A stretch of DNA of 64,000 bases from Glaciecola petra (GTDB taxonomy: Bacteria; Pseudomonadota; Gammaproteobacteria; Enterobacterales; Alteromonadaceae), in NCBI RefSeq assembly GCF_031846345.1, contig NZ_JAVRHX010000001.1, positions 1,302,001-1,366,000 on the forward strand, written 5' to 3'. Within the stretch, counting starts at the first letter, position 1; every line of letters begins with the position of its first letter. Under the pieces are notes generated by a model, which saw only the letters and a list, made by a program, of their open reading frames with translations, was not told the origin of the DNA and did no database searches. This document shows, one piece after another, positions 53,903 through 63,826 of this stretch. The translations under genes were made by a program, and so were the position numbers.

Positions 53903-54706
53903 TTATGGCGCGCTTCGCAAGCCTTGTATTTTATAAGGCATGACAACCATGCTACTCGCAATTGAAAACCCAAATCCAGGCCCCTCATCAACGAGCGTTG
54001 AAATTGGTAGGTAATAGACTCGACTTGAGTTTGTACCATCTTCTATGCCGAACAAAGCAGCATCGATAATATGCCAGTTTTGTTGGTGCAAAATTTCAGT
54101 CCAGGCATGTCCAACTGCCTCTACACCATTCTCACTTTCAATAAATACTGTGCCAAATACAAGTCTTGCAGGTTTGTCTAAGGCACGCGACAATGCGGTT
54201 GTCAGAACCGCATATTCTGTGCAATCGCCGCTTTTATTGTCAGCAACTCGTGAAGCAATATTAAAACCATGCTCATAAGTGGGATTCTCTATGAATCGGC
54301 TAACATATGCCTCTATATTAACGAGAACATTGCTCGAATTCTCTGGAACTGTAAAACCTTCTATAAAATTTTGCGTACTTTGTTCACTAATATCTATGAC
54401 AAAACTATCATTTTTATATTTTAGGTCGCCACTGCCGTTAAATGTTGGCTTGTTTTGATACAGCGTTACGGCGATTGAATTATCATCAATAACCTTGTAC
54501 TCAAGCCCCGACCACTGCTCAAGCACTTTTGCACTTGCCATCGCATCCTGCGTAAACAAACTGAAGCTAATTTTGTCTGCTAAAGGAAATTCATAAGAAT
54601 CATGTGTGTCTAGCTGAACATGAGCAAACGAAGGGTCACTTTGTGCCTGTGCACTCAAAGAAAGAGCAAACAAAAATACGCCAATAAAACGGTTTATGTT
54701 AATCAT
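53903..54706 (-). CDS. Exported transglutaminase-like domain protein
   Basis: This 267-residue protein has a signal peptide (IGVFLFALSLSAQAQ). The transglutaminase-like domain shows a Cys-His-Asp triad: C162 in SGDCTEYAVLTTALSRAL, H200 in AVGHAWTEILHQQNW and D215 in IIDAALFG. Bacterial members often act as cysteine proteases or in cell-envelope processing. The gene overlaps the upstream exported protein gene by ATGA, so the two are coupled. The substrate is unknown. Confidence 0.82.
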   Translation of the reverse strand: MININRFIGVFLFALSLSAQAQSDPSFAHVQLDTHDSYEFPLADKISFSLFTQDAMASAKVLEQWSGLEYKVIDDNSIAVTLYQNKPTFNGSGDLKYKNDSFVIDISEQSTQNFIEGFTVPENSSNVLVNIEAYVSRFIENPTYEHGFNIASRVADNKSGDCTEYAVLTTALSRALDKPARLVFGTVFIESENGVEAVGHAWTEILHQQNWHIIDAALFGIEDGTNSSRVYYLPISTLVDEGPGFGFSIASSMVVMPYKIQGLRSAP

Positions 54707-55938
54707 GGTATTTTCGGCAAACCTTTGACATACATCAGTCCCATATTCATTTTCATAGGTCCCTGACCAAAACTTCCCTCTTGAAAAATGCCGTTACTGT
54801 CTGCAAGAAAATCGATTTTTAAGGGACCCATCGCAACGCGAATATTTGCGTCTTCTCGGTCAGATAATTTACTGAGTTCAAGTGTCATTGCTGCCGTTGG
54901 ATTGATTTCAGAGACCCAAATAGAATACTGGGCCGATGTGTCTTTGCTTTCTTGCAAAATAACGGTTTCAAGATAACTACCAAAACTAGATAACAACCAG
55001 TCACTATATTCTAAGGTCTGGCTCAATTCTTTCCCTTGCAGTTGACCTTCTACTTGCCAGGCTTCATCAATATATTGAATGCTAAATTGAGAACTTAATA
55101 CACTATTCTCAATACTGTAAGTATCCGCATTAATTAAACTTCCGTCGGGCTGACTATATTCAGTTGATACAGAGTCAGAGCGAGACACAGATTGAGAATC
55201 TACTGGCATTATCATCGCATCTTGGGTTTGAACATATACATCGCCATCTTCATCTAGGCTATATTTTTCAAGACTATAGCCAATTGGCATATCATTGGCC
55301 TCTAGTTTATAAACAACCTCAAAAAACTCTGGGTTTGATTCGCTGCTTATAAATGCGCCAACAAAACTTTCAAAAACGCCTGTGAACGCTTCCTCATATC
55401 CTATTTCGTTATGAATACATATTTGCAAACTGTTATTGGTTCTTGCTGACAAACCTTTTAAAACGCCTGCAACGGTTTCTTTACCATCGGTCAAATTATA
55501 TAGCGTGTCTAATGCCATATAAGGCGTATCGTCAACCAAGCCAACATCTAATGCATAATTAAAACGCGATGCTAGTTTTTTATCATTTAAGCGTTCTACG
55601 CCACCTAAACTGTGCTCAACAATGGCATGTAATGAATTAGCTGGTCCATCGAAAGTGGTAAACACGTAACATTCTACTGGGCTACTTGTGCCGATATCAA
55701 TGATATAATACCAAACACCGTCCTCAGCGCTAGATAACTCAGCCTTACCCTTTATTTTAGATTTGACATTGAAATTTTCTATCTCAATTAAGGTTTCTGA
55801 TTTAACTTCAATTGTTCTAGCGGCCGCTTCTTGAAACCATTCAGGGAATTCATTTAGTTCGACCAATATCTTTGCAGTCACACTAAAATTTAAAGTTAAC
55901 AGAGAAAAAATTACCAATACAACGCGCAAAAATGACAT
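54703..55938 (-). CDS. Exported protein of unknown family, partner of the transglutaminase-like protein
   Basis: I do not recognise this 411-residue protein. It has a signal peptide (LRVVLVIFSLLTLNFSVTA, about 4-22). The mature part is mainly beta-rich, with one Cys pair (CYVFTTF and ICIHNEI regions). The start at 55938 is supported by AAGGAAG a few bases upstream; an upstream in-frame codon at 55992 has no such site. The four-base ATGA overlap with the transglutaminase-like gene shows co-expression. Confidence 0.65.
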   Translation of the reverse strand: MSFLRVVLVIFSLLTLNFSVTAKILVELNEFPEWFQEAAARTIEVKSETLIEIENFNVKSKIKGKAELSSAEDGVWYYIIDIGTSSPVECYVFTTFDGPANSLHAIVEHSLGGVERLNDKKLASRFNYALDVGLVDDTPYMALDTLYNLTDGKETVAGVLKGLSARTNNSLQICIHNEIGYEEAFTGVFESFVGAFISSESNPEFFEVVYKLEANDMPIGYSLEKYSLDEDGDVYVQTQDAMIMPVDSQSVSRSDSVSTEYSQPDGSLINADTYSIENSVLSSQFSIQYIDEAWQVEGQLQGKELSQTLEYSDWLLSSFGSYLETVILQESKDTSAQYSIWVSEINPTAAMTLELSKLSDREDANIRVAMGPLKIDFLADSNGIFQEGSFGQGPMKMNMGLMYVKGLPKIP

Positions 55939-56062
55939 AAGCTTCCTTACTATTTTCAAAACAATTTTTGACCAAAATAAACAGGTAAGCATAAAGTAAA
56001 TACTAACCTTTAGTATATACAGTCTACTTTAATCAATAATAGTATTGCAAAGCTTTTAATCT

Positions 56063-57628
56063 TTATTCCGGTTTTTCAGCAATGGCACCCTTTGTTTCTG
56101 ATACTAAGGTTTCCGTTGAGTCGCTTTCTTCTTCTCCAAGAAGATCTTTAGAAATTGATTTTTTGGGGGTGACGCCAAGCGATTTAAAGCTTTCAGCTTG
56201 GCGAATTAAATTCCCTTTGCCTCGCGATAATTTATTCATCGCTCCGTCATAATGACTACCTAAACTGTCTATTTGACGACCAATTCTTTCCATATCTTCA
56301 ACAAAATTGGCAAATTTGTTGTACATATTCGCCGCTTTTTCAGCAATTGTTTTTGCATGTTGATTTTGATACTCATATTGCCAAATATTGTTGATGGTGC
56401 GCAGCGCCACCAAAAGGTTAGTTGGACTAACCAGCATTATTTGATTATCCATTGCCAGCTTAACAAGTTCAGGATCGGCCTCTATTGCGTTAGAGAATGC
56501 GCTTTCTATTGGAATAAACATTAATACATAATCAAGAGTCTGGACGCCATCTAATTCTTGGTAGTCTTTTTTGCTCAAGCCTTTGATATGGCCTTTAATC
56601 GAATTAACGTGTTCTTTGATGGCTTTTTGCTTGTCTACTTCGTCTTCACTATTAACATATTTTTCGTGAGCAACAAGTGACACTTTAGAATCAATTACAA
56701 TATCTTTTTGATTAGGTAAATGCACGACCACATCTGGCCTATAATTTTTACCTTCCTCATTCTTTAAGTGCATTTGTACTTGGTACTCATGTCCCTCTCT
56801 TAAGCCAGATTCGTCGAGTACTTTAGCCAGGACGACTTCCCCCCAATTGCCCTGTTGTTTATTGTCTCCTTTTAACGCATTGGTTAAAGCAGCCGCTTCT
56901 TGGGTAATTTGTTGGTTTAGCTCTTTAAGCGACAATATCTCTGTTTTTAAAGCAGCTCGCTCTTGTCCTTCTTTCACATATTGATCACTAATTTGTTTCT
57001 TAAAATCGTCAATTTGTGATTTCAGTGGCGACAAAAGATGATTGAGCCCAGTTTCACTCGACTTAGTGAATTTTTCCGCTTTTTGTTCAAATATTTTATT
57101 CGCCAAAATTTCAAAATTAGACGACAGTGCTTTCTCGGCATTTTTTAATATATCTAGCTTTTCATCGTAGGCCTTTCTTTCTTCAGCCATAGCTGCTCGT
57201 TGACTTTCATATTTTGCGTTTAAGTCGGCTAATTCACTTGTTTTATTTTCAAAGTGCTGTTGTAAATCGATATGTGCTTGCTTGAGCTCTAACAACTGTT
57301 GCTTTTGCTGGGTGAGTTCACCAATTTTTCCTTGTTGCTCGTTTAATGTATTTTGCAATTCTTGAAGGCCGCTCTGCAAACTAAGTTGCACTCGTTGTGA
57401 TTCTGCGACATAAGCCTTATGTTGAGTTTGTAATTGCTCAATTTCTTGTTGTTTTAGCGCCAAACCGTTCTCTAAAGATTTTTGATTGTCCAGAAATAAG
57501 CTTTCGCTCAATTTCATTTTATTTTGATGGTTCATGCGTGCAAATAACAACACAATAATTGGGACGAGTACCAATAAGCACGCCATCACTATAAATGGCG
57601 TGGTTTGCATCCATGTTGGTATATGCAA
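56063..57628 (-). CDS. rmuC: DNA recombination protein RmuC
   Basis: RmuC, 521 residues: an N-terminal membrane helix (PFIVMACLLVLVPIIVLLF), a long coiled coil (about 45-230, rich in Gln/Glu/Leu), then the nuclease-like core with NWGEVVLAKVLDESGL, RPDVVVHLPNQKDIVIDSKVSL (D..DxK) and VNSIKGHIKGLSKKDYQELDG. It limits inversions at short inverted repeats in E. coli. It begins with TTG, which has AGGAG six bases upstream. It follows fumarase by 37 bases. Confidence 0.92.
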   Translation of the reverse strand: MHIPTWMQTTPFIVMACLLVLVPIIVLLFARMNHQNKMKLSESLFLDNQKSLENGLALKQQEIEQLQTQHKAYVAESQRVQLSLQSGLQELQNTLNEQQGKIGELTQQKQQLLELKQAHIDLQQHFENKTSELADLNAKYESQRAAMAEERKAYDEKLDILKNAEKALSSNFEILANKIFEQKAEKFTKSSETGLNHLLSPLKSQIDDFKKQISDQYVKEGQERAALKTEILSLKELNQQITQEAAALTNALKGDNKQQGNWGEVVLAKVLDESGLREGHEYQVQMHLKNEEGKNYRPDVVVHLPNQKDIVIDSKVSLVAHEKYVNSEDEVDKQKAIKEHVNSIKGHIKGLSKKDYQELDGVQTLDYVLMFIPIESAFSNAIEADPELVKLAMDNQIMLVSPTNLLVALRTINNIWQYEYQNQHAKTIAEKAANMYNKFANFVEDMERIGRQIDSLGSHYDGAMNKLSRGKGNLIRQAESFKSLGVTPKKSISKDLLGEEESDSTETLVSETKGAIAEKPE

Positions 57629-57665
57629 TTTTGACTCCTAAGGATTCATTTACAAACGACGTTTT

Positions 57666-59195
57666 TTATTTTGACAAAACTGCATCTAAATCAGCAATTT
57701 TCGCTTTCCAAATAGCAGGGCCAGTTTCATGAGCATTTGCGCCCGTGCTATCAACTGCTACTGTCACCGGCATATCTTCTACTTCAAATTCATAAATGGC
57801 TTCCATTCCCAAATCTTCAAAGGCAACAACGCGTGACTTCTTAATTGCCTTCGAAACTAAATACGCCGCACCACCTACAGCCATTAAATATACTGATTTG
57901 TGCTTGGCTATACTTTCAACGGTCGCTGGGCCGCGTTCAGCCTTTCCAATCATGCCTATAAGGCCTGTTTCTTCCAGCATCATATCTGTAAACTTATCCA
58001 TTCTGGTGGCGGTTGTCGGGCCGGCAGGACCCACCACTTCATCACCCACAGCATCAACTGGACCCACGTAGTAAATAAAACGATTGGTTAAATCAACCCC
58101 TTCTGGTAACCCTTCACCGCTTTGCAACATGCTTTGAATACGCTTATGTGCAGCATCTCTGCCTGTTAGCATTTTGCCGCTAAGCAAGACAGTTTCACCT
58201 ACTTTCCAGTCTAGTAAGTCAGCTTTAGTAATATCGTCCAAATTCACCCTGCGAACATCTTCACCAACTTCCCAAGTCACCTGAGGCCAATCTTCAAGTT
58301 TAGGCGCTTTTAATTCTGCCGGACCAGTTCCATCTAAGTAAAAATGTGCATGTCTTGTTGCCGCACAATTAGGAATCATTGCCACCGGTTTTGATGCGGC
58401 ATGGGTAGGAACAGATTTTATTTTTACATCCACAACGGTTGTTAATCCACCTAAACCTTGTGCACCAATCCCTAAATCATTGACCTTTTTGAAAATATCA
58501 ACCCGCAATTTTTCTTCAGTAGTCTCTGGCCCTCGTGCTATCAATTCTTGAATATCGACCGGGTCCATTAGGCTTTCTTTAGCAAGCACAGCCGCTTTTT
58601 CTGCAGTTCCGCCTATGCCCAATCCCAACATACCTGGTGGACACCAACCGGCACCCATTGTTGGTAGAGTTTTCACTACCCATTCGGCAATATCATCACT
58701 TGGATTTAGCATCACCATTTTAGATTTATTTTCAGAACCGCCACCTTTCGCTGCGATCATCACTTCGACTTTATCACCCGCCACCATATCTAAATGACAA
58801 ACCGCGGGAGTATTATCTTTAGTATTGATTCTTTTTCCAGCAGGATCTTTCACGATAGAAGCACGAAGCGGATTATCCGGATCTAAGTAAGCCCTTCGAG
58901 TTCCTTCGTCAACCATTTCCTGCACAGTCATGTCAGTTTTATCCCAGCTAACTTGCATGCCAATTTTGACAAAACAAGTCACTATGCCAGTATCCTGACA
59001 TAAAGGTCTTTTTCCTTCAGCTGACATACGTGAATTAATTAAAATTTGCGCCATCGCATCTTTTGCGGCTTGGCTTTGCTCTCTTTCGTAGGCCGCTTCA
59101 ACCGCTTTTACATAGTCTAAAGGGTGATAAAAAGAAATAAATTGTAATGCATCTTGAATACTGTCAATAAAATCTTGCTGACGGATAAGTGTCAT
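57666..59195 (-). CDS. fumA: Class I fumarate hydratase (Fe-S)
   Basis: A 509-residue class I fumarase that interconverts fumarate and malate using a 4Fe-4S cluster. The cluster cysteines are visible in KRPLCQDTGIVTCF, GAGWCPPGMLGLGIGGTAEKA and IPNCAATRHAHFYLDG; the C-terminal domain has GPTTATRMDKFTD. It is single-chain, with alpha and beta domains fused as in E. coli FumA/FumB. It is cytoplasmic and part of the TCA cycle. Upstream of rmuC on the same strand, divergent from pabB. Confidence 0.93.
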   Translation of the reverse strand: MTLIRQQDFIDSIQDALQFISFYHPLDYVKAVEAAYEREQSQAAKDAMAQILINSRMSAEGKRPLCQDTGIVTCFVKIGMQVSWDKTDMTVQEMVDEGTRRAYLDPDNPLRASIVKDPAGKRINTKDNTPAVCHLDMVAGDKVEVMIAAKGGGSENKSKMVMLNPSDDIAEWVVKTLPTMGAGWCPPGMLGLGIGGTAEKAAVLAKESLMDPVDIQELIARGPETTEEKLRVDIFKKVNDLGIGAQGLGGLTTVVDVKIKSVPTHAASKPVAMIPNCAATRHAHFYLDGTGPAELKAPKLEDWPQVTWEVGEDVRRVNLDDITKADLLDWKVGETVLLSGKMLTGRDAAHKRIQSMLQSGEGLPEGVDLTNRFIYYVGPVDAVGDEVVGPAGPTTATRMDKFTDMMLEETGLIGMIGKAERGPATVESIAKHKSVYLMAVGGAAYLVSKAIKKSRVVAFEDLGMEAIYEFEVEDMPVTVAVDSTGANAHETGPAIWKAKIADLDAVLSK

Positions 59196-59313
59196 TGGGA
59201 CTCCGTTGTAATGAAAAATGGTGTATTTGAGTAAGTCAAAGTATACTACGCTTAGCTAATAAAACCACCACACAATAGTAGTACCCTAACGTTGATTTTT
59301 AAGAGGTTATTCG

Positions 59314-60738
59314 TTGTATTCACTTAAGTACCACAAAATCAATAATGTTAGTCATCAAGACCTTATCTGTTTGTTTGATAATTACCAACACCAAGACTAC
59401 GCCTGTTTGCTTGATAGTTGTGAAAATACCAGCATCAACTCACAATTTGATATTGTCGTTAAACAACCCGTAATAACGTTTGAACTAAAAACAAAGCAAA
59501 TTTCATTAAAAGGGGCTTGGAAACATAAATTTTCGAGATGCAAACAAGATTGTCCTTTTGATAGTTTATCTATATTGCACAAAGAATTTTGTGAATTATT
59601 CGAAACTAAAACAGACCCAGCGCTTACTTCTTTGCCCTTTGTTGTAGGCACTTTAGGTTGCTTTGCGTATGATTTAAACGTAGTTAGTGACAATATTAAA
59701 GACCGAAATCCAACACAGTTTCTGATGCCTGACATAGCGCTTGGGTTTTATGATCATAGTGTTATCTTCGATAATCTTAATTCAGAATTATATTTTATAG
59801 ATTGGGATGAACAACGTTTACAGCAGAGTGTGACAGACTTTCAGCGCACGATAACAAATAAAGGGCAAACACCTTTGAATAAAGGCTTTGAATTGCAAAG
59901 CGATTGGAAAGCTAATATTGATCGAGAAACATATATTCAACAACTATCAACCGTAAATGAATATCTATTGGCCGGTGATTGTTATCAAGTAAATTTTGCT
60001 CAGCGTTTCAGTGCAAAATATAAAGGCAGTGAATGGACAGCGTATAAACGACTAAAAAAGGCAAATAAAGCACCCTACTCTGCATTTATACGACTACCAA
60101 ATAGTTGTATTTTAAGCGTTTCGCCAGAGAGGTTTTTATGCATAAAAGACGGACAAGTAGAAACTAAACCTATAAAAGGAACCAGAAAACGTTCGCCTAA
60201 TCAAAAAACTGATGCCAGCCTTGCACAAGCTTTGTTGGCTTCGGAAAAAGACAAAGCCGAAAATTTGATGATTGTTGATTTGCTCCGTAATGATTTATCA
60301 AAGCACTGCTTGGCAGGTTCAGTAAAAGTGCCTCAATTGTTTAAGCTTGAAAGTTACCCTGCAGTTCATCATATGGTGAGCACTGTAGTGGGTGAATTAA
60401 AACAACAATCAAGTCCGTTTGACATATTAAAAGGTGCATTTCCCGGCGGGTCAATTACAGGAGCGCCGAAAATAAGAGCCATGCAAATTATCCAAGAATT
60501 GGAACCCGATAAACGGAGCATTTATTGCGGAAGTATTGGCTATGTTGGTATTAAAAATGATATGGATACAAACATTTGTATAAGAACACTCCTGGCCGAG
60601 GATGGCATGATGCATTGTTGGGCGGGCGGTGGAATAGTAATCGATTCGGAAGCAGAGGACGAATATTTAGAAACTCTACATAAAGTCGATAAGATACTAC
60701 CGGTCATGGCCGCAAAAACAAGTAGCGACTTTGATTAA
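59314..60738 (+). CDS. pabB: Aminodeoxychorismate synthase component I
   Basis: PabB, 474 residues, converts chorismate to 4-amino-4-deoxychorismate for folate synthesis, with ammonia from a glutaminase (PabA, not in the window). Chorismate-binding signatures include PYSAFIRLPNSCILSVSPERF, VETKPIKGTRKR and FPGGSITGAPKIRAMQII. It starts with TTG, which has AGAGG seven bases upstream. NudL and sdaA follow in the same direction as in E. coli. Confidence 0.92.
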   Translation: MYSLKYHKINNVSHQDLICLFDNYQHQDYACLLDSCENTSINSQFDIVVKQPVITFELKTKQISLKGAWKHKFSRCKQDCPFDSLSILHKEFCELFETKTDPALTSLPFVVGTLGCFAYDLNVVSDNIKDRNPTQFLMPDIALGFYDHSVIFDNLNSELYFIDWDEQRLQQSVTDFQRTITNKGQTPLNKGFELQSDWKANIDRETYIQQLSTVNEYLLAGDCYQVNFAQRFSAKYKGSEWTAYKRLKKANKAPYSAFIRLPNSCILSVSPERFLCIKDGQVETKPIKGTRKRSPNQKTDASLAQALLASEKDKAENLMIVDLLRNDLSKHCLAGSVKVPQLFKLESYPAVHHMVSTVVGELKQQSSPFDILKGAFPGGSITGAPKIRAMQIIQELEPDKRSIYCGSIGYVGIKNDMDTNICIRTLLAEDGMMHCWAGGGIVIDSEAEDEYLETLHKVDKILPVMAAKTSSDFD

Positions 60739-60759
60739 ACAACAGGACAACAGGCAAAC

Positions 60760-61344
60760 GTGTTGATAGAAGATTTCATAAGCGCCTTTAACAGGCCTTT
60801 TGTTATGTCGAAAAAAAGAAGTGAACCTTTTCCAGATGCGAATAGCCCTGCAGCCGTGCTTGTTTGTATTTATCAATTTCAAGGCGAATATTCAGTTTTG
60901 TTTACCCAAAGAGCTGAGCACTTAAAACACCATGGCGGTCAAATCAGTTTCCCAGGGGGTAAAGCCGAAAAACACGATAAAAACTTAATTGAAACCGCGT
61001 ATAGAGAAGCTGAAGAAGAGGTAGGTTTACAAGCTAAACACTTGCAGTTAATCGGAAGCTTACAACCCTATCGGACCGTAAGTGGCTTTGCTGTAACGCC
61101 TATCATAAGTGTATATCAACCTAGCCTAAACATTAAAACTGATTTAGTCATTGATAAAAACGAAGTCGCAAATGTTTTTGGTGTGCCATTAGCTTATTTA
61201 ATGGAAGAAAAAAACTATTCCGAACAAATCATTCATCGCAGCAATAAACAATTTCCCGTTTATTTTATACCTTATGAGACTAAACTAATTTGGGGCGCTA
61301 CGGCAGGTATCTTGTCAATTCTAAAAGACCATATTACTTTATAA
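60760..61344 (+). CDS. nudL: NUDIX CoA pyrophosphatase, NudL-like
   Basis: This 194-residue Nudix hydrolase of the CoA pyrophosphatase type has the Nudix box GGKAEKHDKNLIETAYREAEEEVGL (about 66-90; catalytic REAEEE) and HHGGQISFPGGK before it. It probably cleaves CoA or its derivatives to 3',5'-ADP and 4'-phosphopantetheine. It starts with GTG. It is 21 bases after pabB and cotranscription is likely. Confidence 0.88.
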   Translation: MLIEDFISAFNRPFVMSKKRSEPFPDANSPAAVLVCIYQFQGEYSVLFTQRAEHLKHHGGQISFPGGKAEKHDKNLIETAYREAEEEVGLQAKHLQLIGSLQPYRTVSGFAVTPIISVYQPSLNIKTDLVIDKNEVANVFGVPLAYLMEEKNYSEQIIHRSNKQFPVYFIPYETKLIWGATAGILSILKDHITL

Positions 61345-61468
61345 ACATTCTTCATTTGCTGTTATGTAATCTTCCTTAAAAAAACTAATGAGTTCGATTA
61401 GCAATAATCACTTGTGTTGCGAATAAATTGTGTAACACTTTCAGTATTAACATTTAAAGAGAAGTCAT

Positions 61469-62842
61469 ATGATTAGCGTTTTTGATATGTTCAAAGTTGG
61501 TATTGGCCCTTCTAGCTCACACACGGTGGGCCCTATGCATGCAGCTTTAACGTTTTGTGAACACCTAATAGATATTGGCGAATTCGAAAACATCAGTAAA
61601 ATAACAACTGAACTTTATGGCTCGTTAGGTCAGACTGGCAAAGGCCATGGGACCGGCAAAGCAGTCATACTTGGCCTGTTAGGCTATACGCCTAAAAATG
61701 TACCCGTAAAATCTGTCGATGCAATGCTGGCAAAAGTCGAATCAGAACAACAACTTAATTTGCTCGGAAAAAAAGTAATAGATTTTTCGAAGCAAGGCGC
61801 AATTTTATTTCATCGTCGTAAAACCTTGTCTAAACATGCTAATGGCATGACATTCTTTGCTTACCGAGACGAAGTCTTAGTTACACAACAAACTTACTAC
61901 TCAATTGGTGGTGGATTTATTGTCGAAGAATCTGAATTTGAAGCGCAGAAAAACGAAAAATTTGCTGAAGCCCAAAAAGATGCGCCATTTCCTTTTTCAA
62001 AAGCAAATGAATTAATTGCAATGTGTAAAGAAAATAGCATTCGAGTTAGCACTTTAATGCTAAAAAATGAATGTGCTTTTATGTCTGAAGATGCCCTAAA
62101 AAAAGGCTTGATAGACATTTGGAACGTTATGCAAGAATGCATTGAGAATGGCACCAGTAATGAAGGTATTTTACCCGGGGGATTAAAGGTTCACCGACGC
62201 GCACCAGCCTTGTTAGCGCGCTTAGAAAATGAAAGAAGCAACGACCCTATGCTAGTTATGGATTGGGTCAATATGTTTGCACTTGCGGTAAACGAAGAAA
62301 ACGCCGATGGCGGCCGCGTTGTAACCGCTCCGACAAATGGGGCAGCTGGGATCATTCCTGCTGTGATGAATTACTATCATAAATTTATACGGACAATGAC
62401 TGACGACGTAGCATGCCGTTTTTTATTAACAGCGGCTGCAATTGGCATACTATATAAAAAGAATGCCTCTATTTCAGGTGCTGAAGTAGGATGCCAAGGT
62501 GAAGTAGGCGTGGCTTGCTCAATGGCTGCTGGGGCATTAACAGAAATATTGGGAGGCTCAGTAGATGAGGTCGAAAACGCAGCAGAAATTGGCATGGAGC
62601 ATAATTTAGGTCTTACTTGTGATCCTGTTGGGGGCTTAGTTCAAGTCCCTTGTATTGAAAGAAATGCAATGGGCGCAATCAAAGCTATCAACGCATCCAG
62701 ACTCGCGCTTAGAGGAACAGGTAACCATAAAGTATCCCTAGACAAAGTTATCAAAACAATGTGGGATACTGGCAATGATATGAAAAGCAAATACAAAGAA
62801 ACCGCCAGAGGCGGCCTCGCGGTCAACATCATAGAATGTTAA
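61469..62842 (+). CDS. sdaA: L-serine ammonia-lyase, iron-sulfur dependent
   Basis: A 457-residue bacterial L-serine dehydratase that converts L-serine to pyruvate and ammonia. It begins ISVFDMFKVGIGPSSSHTVGP and has GGFIVEESEFE plus cluster-binding cysteines in EVGCQGEVGVACSMAAG and LTCDPVGGLVQVPC. It is single-chain like E. coli SdaA. AAAGAGAAG lies eight bases before the ATG. It is third after pabB-nudL; the 124-base gap suggests its own promoter. Confidence 0.95.
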   Translation: MISVFDMFKVGIGPSSSHTVGPMHAALTFCEHLIDIGEFENISKITTELYGSLGQTGKGHGTGKAVILGLLGYTPKNVPVKSVDAMLAKVESEQQLNLLGKKVIDFSKQGAILFHRRKTLSKHANGMTFFAYRDEVLVTQQTYYSIGGGFIVEESEFEAQKNEKFAEAQKDAPFPFSKANELIAMCKENSIRVSTLMLKNECAFMSEDALKKGLIDIWNVMQECIENGTSNEGILPGGLKVHRRAPALLARLENERSNDPMLVMDWVNMFALAVNEENADGGRVVTAPTNGAAGIIPAVMNYYHKFIRTMTDDVACRFLLTAAAIGILYKKNASISGAEVGCQGEVGVACSMAAGALTEILGGSVDEVENAAEIGMEHNLGLTCDPVGGLVQVPCIERNAMGAIKAINASRLALRGTGNHKVSLDKVIKTMWDTGNDMKSKYKETARGGLAVNIIEC

Positions 62843-62851
62843 TGGGCCAAC

Positions 62852-63826
62852 TTATTTTACAGGCAAAGTGAGGTTTTTAAACATAGTTTCGACCTCTTGA
62901 CTGTTTTTTTGCATCATCGCTCGTTCGACTACTTCTTTAGTAAGATGGGGCGCAAATCGTTCAATAAACTCATACATGTAATTGCGCAGAAACGAACCTT
63001 TCCTAAACCCAATTTTCGTTGTGCTGTAATCAAACAAATGTCGCGCATCTATTTTTACTAAATCAGCATCTAATTTTTCGTCAATCGCCATCGACGCGAT
63101 TACACCAACACCTACTCCCATTCGCACATATGTCTTAATCACATCAGCATCAGTGGCGGTGAATACTATTTTTGGCTCTAAGCCTGCCGTATTAAACGCT
63201 CTATCTAATTCTGAGCGTCCGGTAAAACCAAAAACATAAGTCACTAAAGAATATTTTGCTAACTCATTTATCGTAATAGTTGATTTTTTGGCTAAGGGAT
63301 GAGACCGGTTAACGATAATAGAGCGATTCCAATGATAACAAGGTAGCATTACTAAATCGTTGTATAAATGCAGTGATTCAGTAGCAATGGCAAAGTCTGC
63401 TTCGCCTTTTGCGGCCAAATCACTTATTTGCGATGGTGTCCCTTGGTGCATATGCAAAGAAACTTTCGGATACTTTGACATAAAGCCTTGTATAACTTCA
63501 GGTAAAGCGTAGCGTGCTTGAGTATGCGTGGTAGCGATGTTCAATTTACCTTGGTCAGGCAAAGTATGCTCTCTAGCAACAGCCTTTATACTCTCTACTT
63601 TTGCCAGTATTTCGCGTGAAATATTGATTACTTCTTTCCCAGCTTCTGTCACATGGGTTAAGTGTTTTCCGCTACGACCAAATATTTGAATACCAAGTTC
63701 ATCTTCTAGCATCCGCACTTGCTTGCTTATTCCAGGTTGAGATGTATAAAGATTCTCGGCTGTTGCTGAGACATTGAGGTTATTATTTAATACTTCAACA
63801 ATGTATCTAAGTTGTTGTAATTTCAT
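62852..63826 (-). CDS. cysB: HTH-type transcriptional regulator CysB
   Basis: CysB, 324 residues, is a LysR-family activator of sulfate assimilation and cysteine genes; N-acetylserine is its inducer. The HTH is KLQQLRYIVEVLNNNLNVSATAENLYTSQPGISKQVRML (2-40), with the CysB-type ligand domain LNIATTHTQARYALPEVIQ and RYP-like KVSLHMHQGTPSQI. Likely regulates cysK at 4.3 kb of this window. It is convergent with sdaA (nine-base gap). The remaining 174 bases upstream, to the window end, hold no recognisable gene. Confidence 0.95.
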   Translation of the reverse strand: MKLQQLRYIVEVLNNNLNVSATAENLYTSQPGISKQVRMLEDELGIQIFGRSGKHLTHVTEAGKEVINISREILAKVESIKAVAREHTLPDQGKLNIATTHTQARYALPEVIQGFMSKYPKVSLHMHQGTPSQISDLAAKGEADFAIATESLHLYNDLVMLPCYHWNRSIIVNRSHPLAKKSTITINELAKYSLVTYVFGFTGRSELDRAFNTAGLEPKIVFTATDADVIKTYVRMGVGVGVIASMAIDEKLDADLVKIDARHLFDYSTTKIGFRKGSFLRNYMYEFIERFAPHLTKEVVERAMMQKNSQEVETMFKNLTLPVK

